A DNA stretch of 64,000 bases from S5-A14a sp050908895 (GTDB lineage Bacteria > Bacillota > Clostridia > Peptostreptococcales > Anaerovoracaceae): contig CP171222.1 in NCBI GenBank assembly GCA_050908895.1, positions 1,488,001-1,552,000 on the forward strand. Reading direction: 5' to 3'. Position 1 is the first letter of the stretch. Every line of letters starts with the position of its first letter. The position numbers and the translations under genes are program-made. Under the pieces are notes generated by a model that was given only the letters and a program-made list of their open reading frames with translations, ran no database searches and was not told the origin of the DNA. Positions 62,319-64,000 of this stretch are shown piece after piece.

Positions 62319-63707
62319 CTAATTTATATTTCCCATATCATCAATTGTTTTAAGTAGGTTCAACATATTTTCTATATTTTCTTCTAAAAAAGCTGTTGTA
62401 TAATCTCCTCTTAAAAAAGCTTTGTTATACAAGATCAAGTGTTGAAAAGACAAAGTAGTATCAACTCCACGTATTATCATTTCTCCCAGAGCGCGCCTCA
62501 TCTTTCTAACAGCTTCAATTCTGGTATTACCATAAACAATAATTTTAGCAGCCATAGAATCATAATATGGACTTACTTTACATCCTGAATATAGCGAACT
62601 TTCTACCCTTATACCATTTCCTCCCGGGAAATGAATAAAGTCAATTGTTCCCGGAGATGGGGAGAAATTGTTCATTGGATTTTCTGCGCATATTCTGCAT
62701 TCTATTGCATGACCTTTTAAATTAACATCTTCTTGTGATATAGAAAGAGCCATTCCTGCGGCTATTTTCAACTGTTCGGCTACTATGTTAACGCCTGTAA
62801 TCATTTCTGTTACCGGATGCTCAACTTGAATTCTTGTGTTCATCTCTATAAAGTAAAATTTATTGTCTTTATCTAATACAAACTCAACCGTTCCTGCACC
62901 TTCGTATCCACATGCTTTCGCCGCTGTAACAGCAGCTTCCCTAAGTAATTTTCTTGTCTCCGGTCCAAGGCCATATGAGGGTGCTTCTTCAAGCATTTTT
63001 TGATTTTTTCTTTGTATGGAACAATTTCTATCCCCCAAATCAATTACATTGCCTTTAGAATCTGATAATATTTGAACCTCGATATGACGAGGAGACAAAA
63101 TAAGCTTCTCTATATAAATACTGCCATCTCCAAAGGCTGTTTCTGCTTCCATTTTTGCTTCATAAAATGACTTTTCAAGATTTTCTTCACAATCTACCTT
63201 TCTCATGCCTCTGCCACCGCCACCGGCCGATGCTTTTATGAGAACAGGATATCCAATTTTATTTGCGATATATTTTGCTGCTTCAACACTTTTAATAACA
63301 CCTTCGGATCCCGGAACTACAGGCACCCCTGCCTCAATCATCATCTGTCTAGCAGCTGATTTATTTCCCATTTTCTCAATTACCTCAGGTGAGGGACCAA
63401 TGAATTTAATATTATTTTCTTCACATAGTCTGGCAAATTCAGCATTTTCCGATAGAAATCCAAATCCCGGATGAATTCCGTCGCATTTTTTACCTATTGC
63501 AGCCTCTATCAGATTATTCATATTTAGATAACTGTCCTTAGGTGAAGGGTTTCCTATACATACAGCATCTCCTGCAAGAAGTACATGAAGAGCATCTTTA
63601 TCTTCTAAAGAATAAACCGCAACCGTATCCACATTTCTATCAATACATTCTCTAATAATTCTTATAGCAATCTCCCCTCGGTTTGCTATAAGAACTCTTT
63701 TTAACAT
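62319..63707 (-). CDS. accC: Biotin carboxylase AccC
   Basis: The protein has 462 residues: LIANRGEIAIRIIRECIDRN, ATP-grasp KASAGGGGRGMRKVDCEENL, HIEVQILSDSKGNVIDLGDR and the metal site FIEMNTRIQVEHPVTEMITG. It carboxylates the biotin of AccB. It overlaps the accB stop by 7 bp. About 15 residues longer than usual, with an extended hydrophobic tail. Confidence 0.96.
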   Translation of the reverse strand: MLKRVLIANRGEIAIRIIRECIDRNVDTVAVYSLEDKDALHVLLAGDAVCIGNPSPKDSYLNMNNLIEAAIGKKCDGIHPGFGFLSENAEFARLCEENNIKFIGPSPEVIEKMGNKSAARQMMIEAGVPVVPGSEGVIKSVEAAKYIANKIGYPVLIKASAGGGGRGMRKVDCEENLEKSFYEAKMEAETAFGDGSIYIEKLILSPRHIEVQILSDSKGNVIDLGDRNCSIQRKNQKMLEEAPSYGLGPETRKLLREAAVTAAKACGYEGAGTVEFVLDKDNKFYFIEMNTRIQVEHPVTEMITGVNIVAEQLKIAAGMALSISQEDVNLKGHAIECRICAENPMNNFSPSPGTIDFIHFPGGNGIRVESSLYSGCKVSPYYDSMAAKIIVYGNTRIEAVRKMRRALGEMIIRGVDTTLSFQHLILYNKAFLRGDYTTAFLEENIENMLNLLKTIDDMGNIN

Positions 63708-64000
63708 TTTTCCACCTCGAAAATTGACTGATTGAATTCGATTAGTTCACCATTTAAACAATTGATTTTCTTTACAATTAAGTCATATGGCGCACACACT
63801 TCGTTCATCATCTTCATAGCTTCTATAATGCACATAGGTTCACCTTTTTTTACATTATCCCCTAGTCTTACAAACTCGTCTTTATCCGGACCGGGAGCAG
63901 AATAATATGTGCCTACAATAGGGCTTCTAATTACTTCTCCTGCATTAATGTCTTGCAAATTTGAGTTTTGGACTTTAGATTTAATAGCTATATCATCTGG
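63701..64000 (-). CDS. accB: Biotin carboxyl carrier protein AccB, N-terminus outside the window
   Basis: The frame is open to the right edge. The C-terminal biotinyl domain is present: SPIVGTYYSAPGPDKDEFVR, then CIIEAMKMMNEVCAPYDLIV, with the biotinylated Lys in EAMKM. The upstream residues (about AIKSKVQNSNLQDINAGEVI) form the usual polar linker. It heads the acc/fab operon as far as visible. Confidence 0.93.
   Translation of the reverse strand, partial: PDDIAIKSKVQNSNLQDINAGEVIRSPIVGTYYSAPGPDKDEFVRLGDNVKKGEPMCIIEAMKMMNEVCAPYDLIVKKINCLNGELIEFNQSIFEVEKC

Noticed and set aside
1..64000. CRISPR arrays, tRNA or rRNA genes
   Set aside because: No regularly spaced 24-36-bp repeats and no recognisable tRNA or rRNA stretches were seen by eye; a covariance search would be decisive.

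Overview
The window looks like a low-GC, anaerobic Clostridia-type Firmicute. The evidence is the AT-rich codon use, the strong AGGAGG-type ribosome binding sites, the gene order phoH-ybeY-cdd-era-recO-glyS-ppdK, and a fab/acc operon that uses FabK as enoyl reductase. No tRNA, rRNA or CRISPR array was recognised. I do not assign a species.

Layout. About 1-38,500 is an accessory region made of nested, partly decayed mobile elements. About 38,700-64,000 is chromosome, with every gene on the minus strand. The accessory part contains: (a) 1-5,310, a replication/mobilisation module (DnaC-like ATPase, RepA-like initiator, ORF6N protein, MobL relaxase with a candidate oriT, DUF3847 protein). (b) 5,357-6,897, an intact IS3-family element. 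(c) 6,945-10,469, a lactococcin-972-type bacteriocin with its ABC exporter/immunity pair and an XRE regulator. (d) 10,863-11,972, two further XRE regulators with operators. (e) 11,996-28,920, an integrative-element replication/helicase region around a very large polyvalent methyltransferase/SNF2 protein. That gene is cut by a 6.93-kb Tn4451-like mobilisable transposon (12,741-19,675; TnpW, MobV relaxase, TnpY-like ATPase, TnpV, TnpX). (f) 28,921-31,860, remnants of a second Tn4451-like element (TnpW, RelBE module, MobL tail, an IS3-family copy, 5' end of a TnpX), joining a broken topoisomerase III to a broken VirD4 gene. (g) 31,855-38,414, the end of a conjugative element (VirD4 start, PcfB, RepA_N initiator, DUF5688 protein, several HTH regulators, and an operon encoding an EEP-type nuclease).

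Decay is a theme. The TnpX gene has an in-frame amber codon at position 30. The polyvalent gene has an in-frame TAA and the transposon insertion. The RelE-like toxin and one IS orfA have lost one base in A-runs. Both topoisomerase III and VirD4 are truncated, so the conjugation apparatus expected between them is missing. The element probably cannot transfer by itself, although two candidate oriT/relaxase pairs remain.

The chromosome carries a housekeeping block (phoH to ppdK), pyruvate carboxylase, an MscS channel and TypA. Next comes a complete type II fatty-acid operon read right to left: accB-accC-accDA(fused)-fabH-fabK-fabK paralogue-fabD-fabG-fabF-fabZ-marR/fabT-like. It lacks acpP. A perfect 38-bp palindrome sits at the fabG translation start.

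The features most worth a second look are: a TnpV-like gene nested wholly inside another reading frame of the polyvalent gene; a repressor-controlled operon with a perfect consensus promoter whose spacer is a palindrome, ending in an EEP nuclease fused to an unknown domain; repeated hairpins with U-tracts just upstream of mobile-element start codons; and the fabG palindrome.
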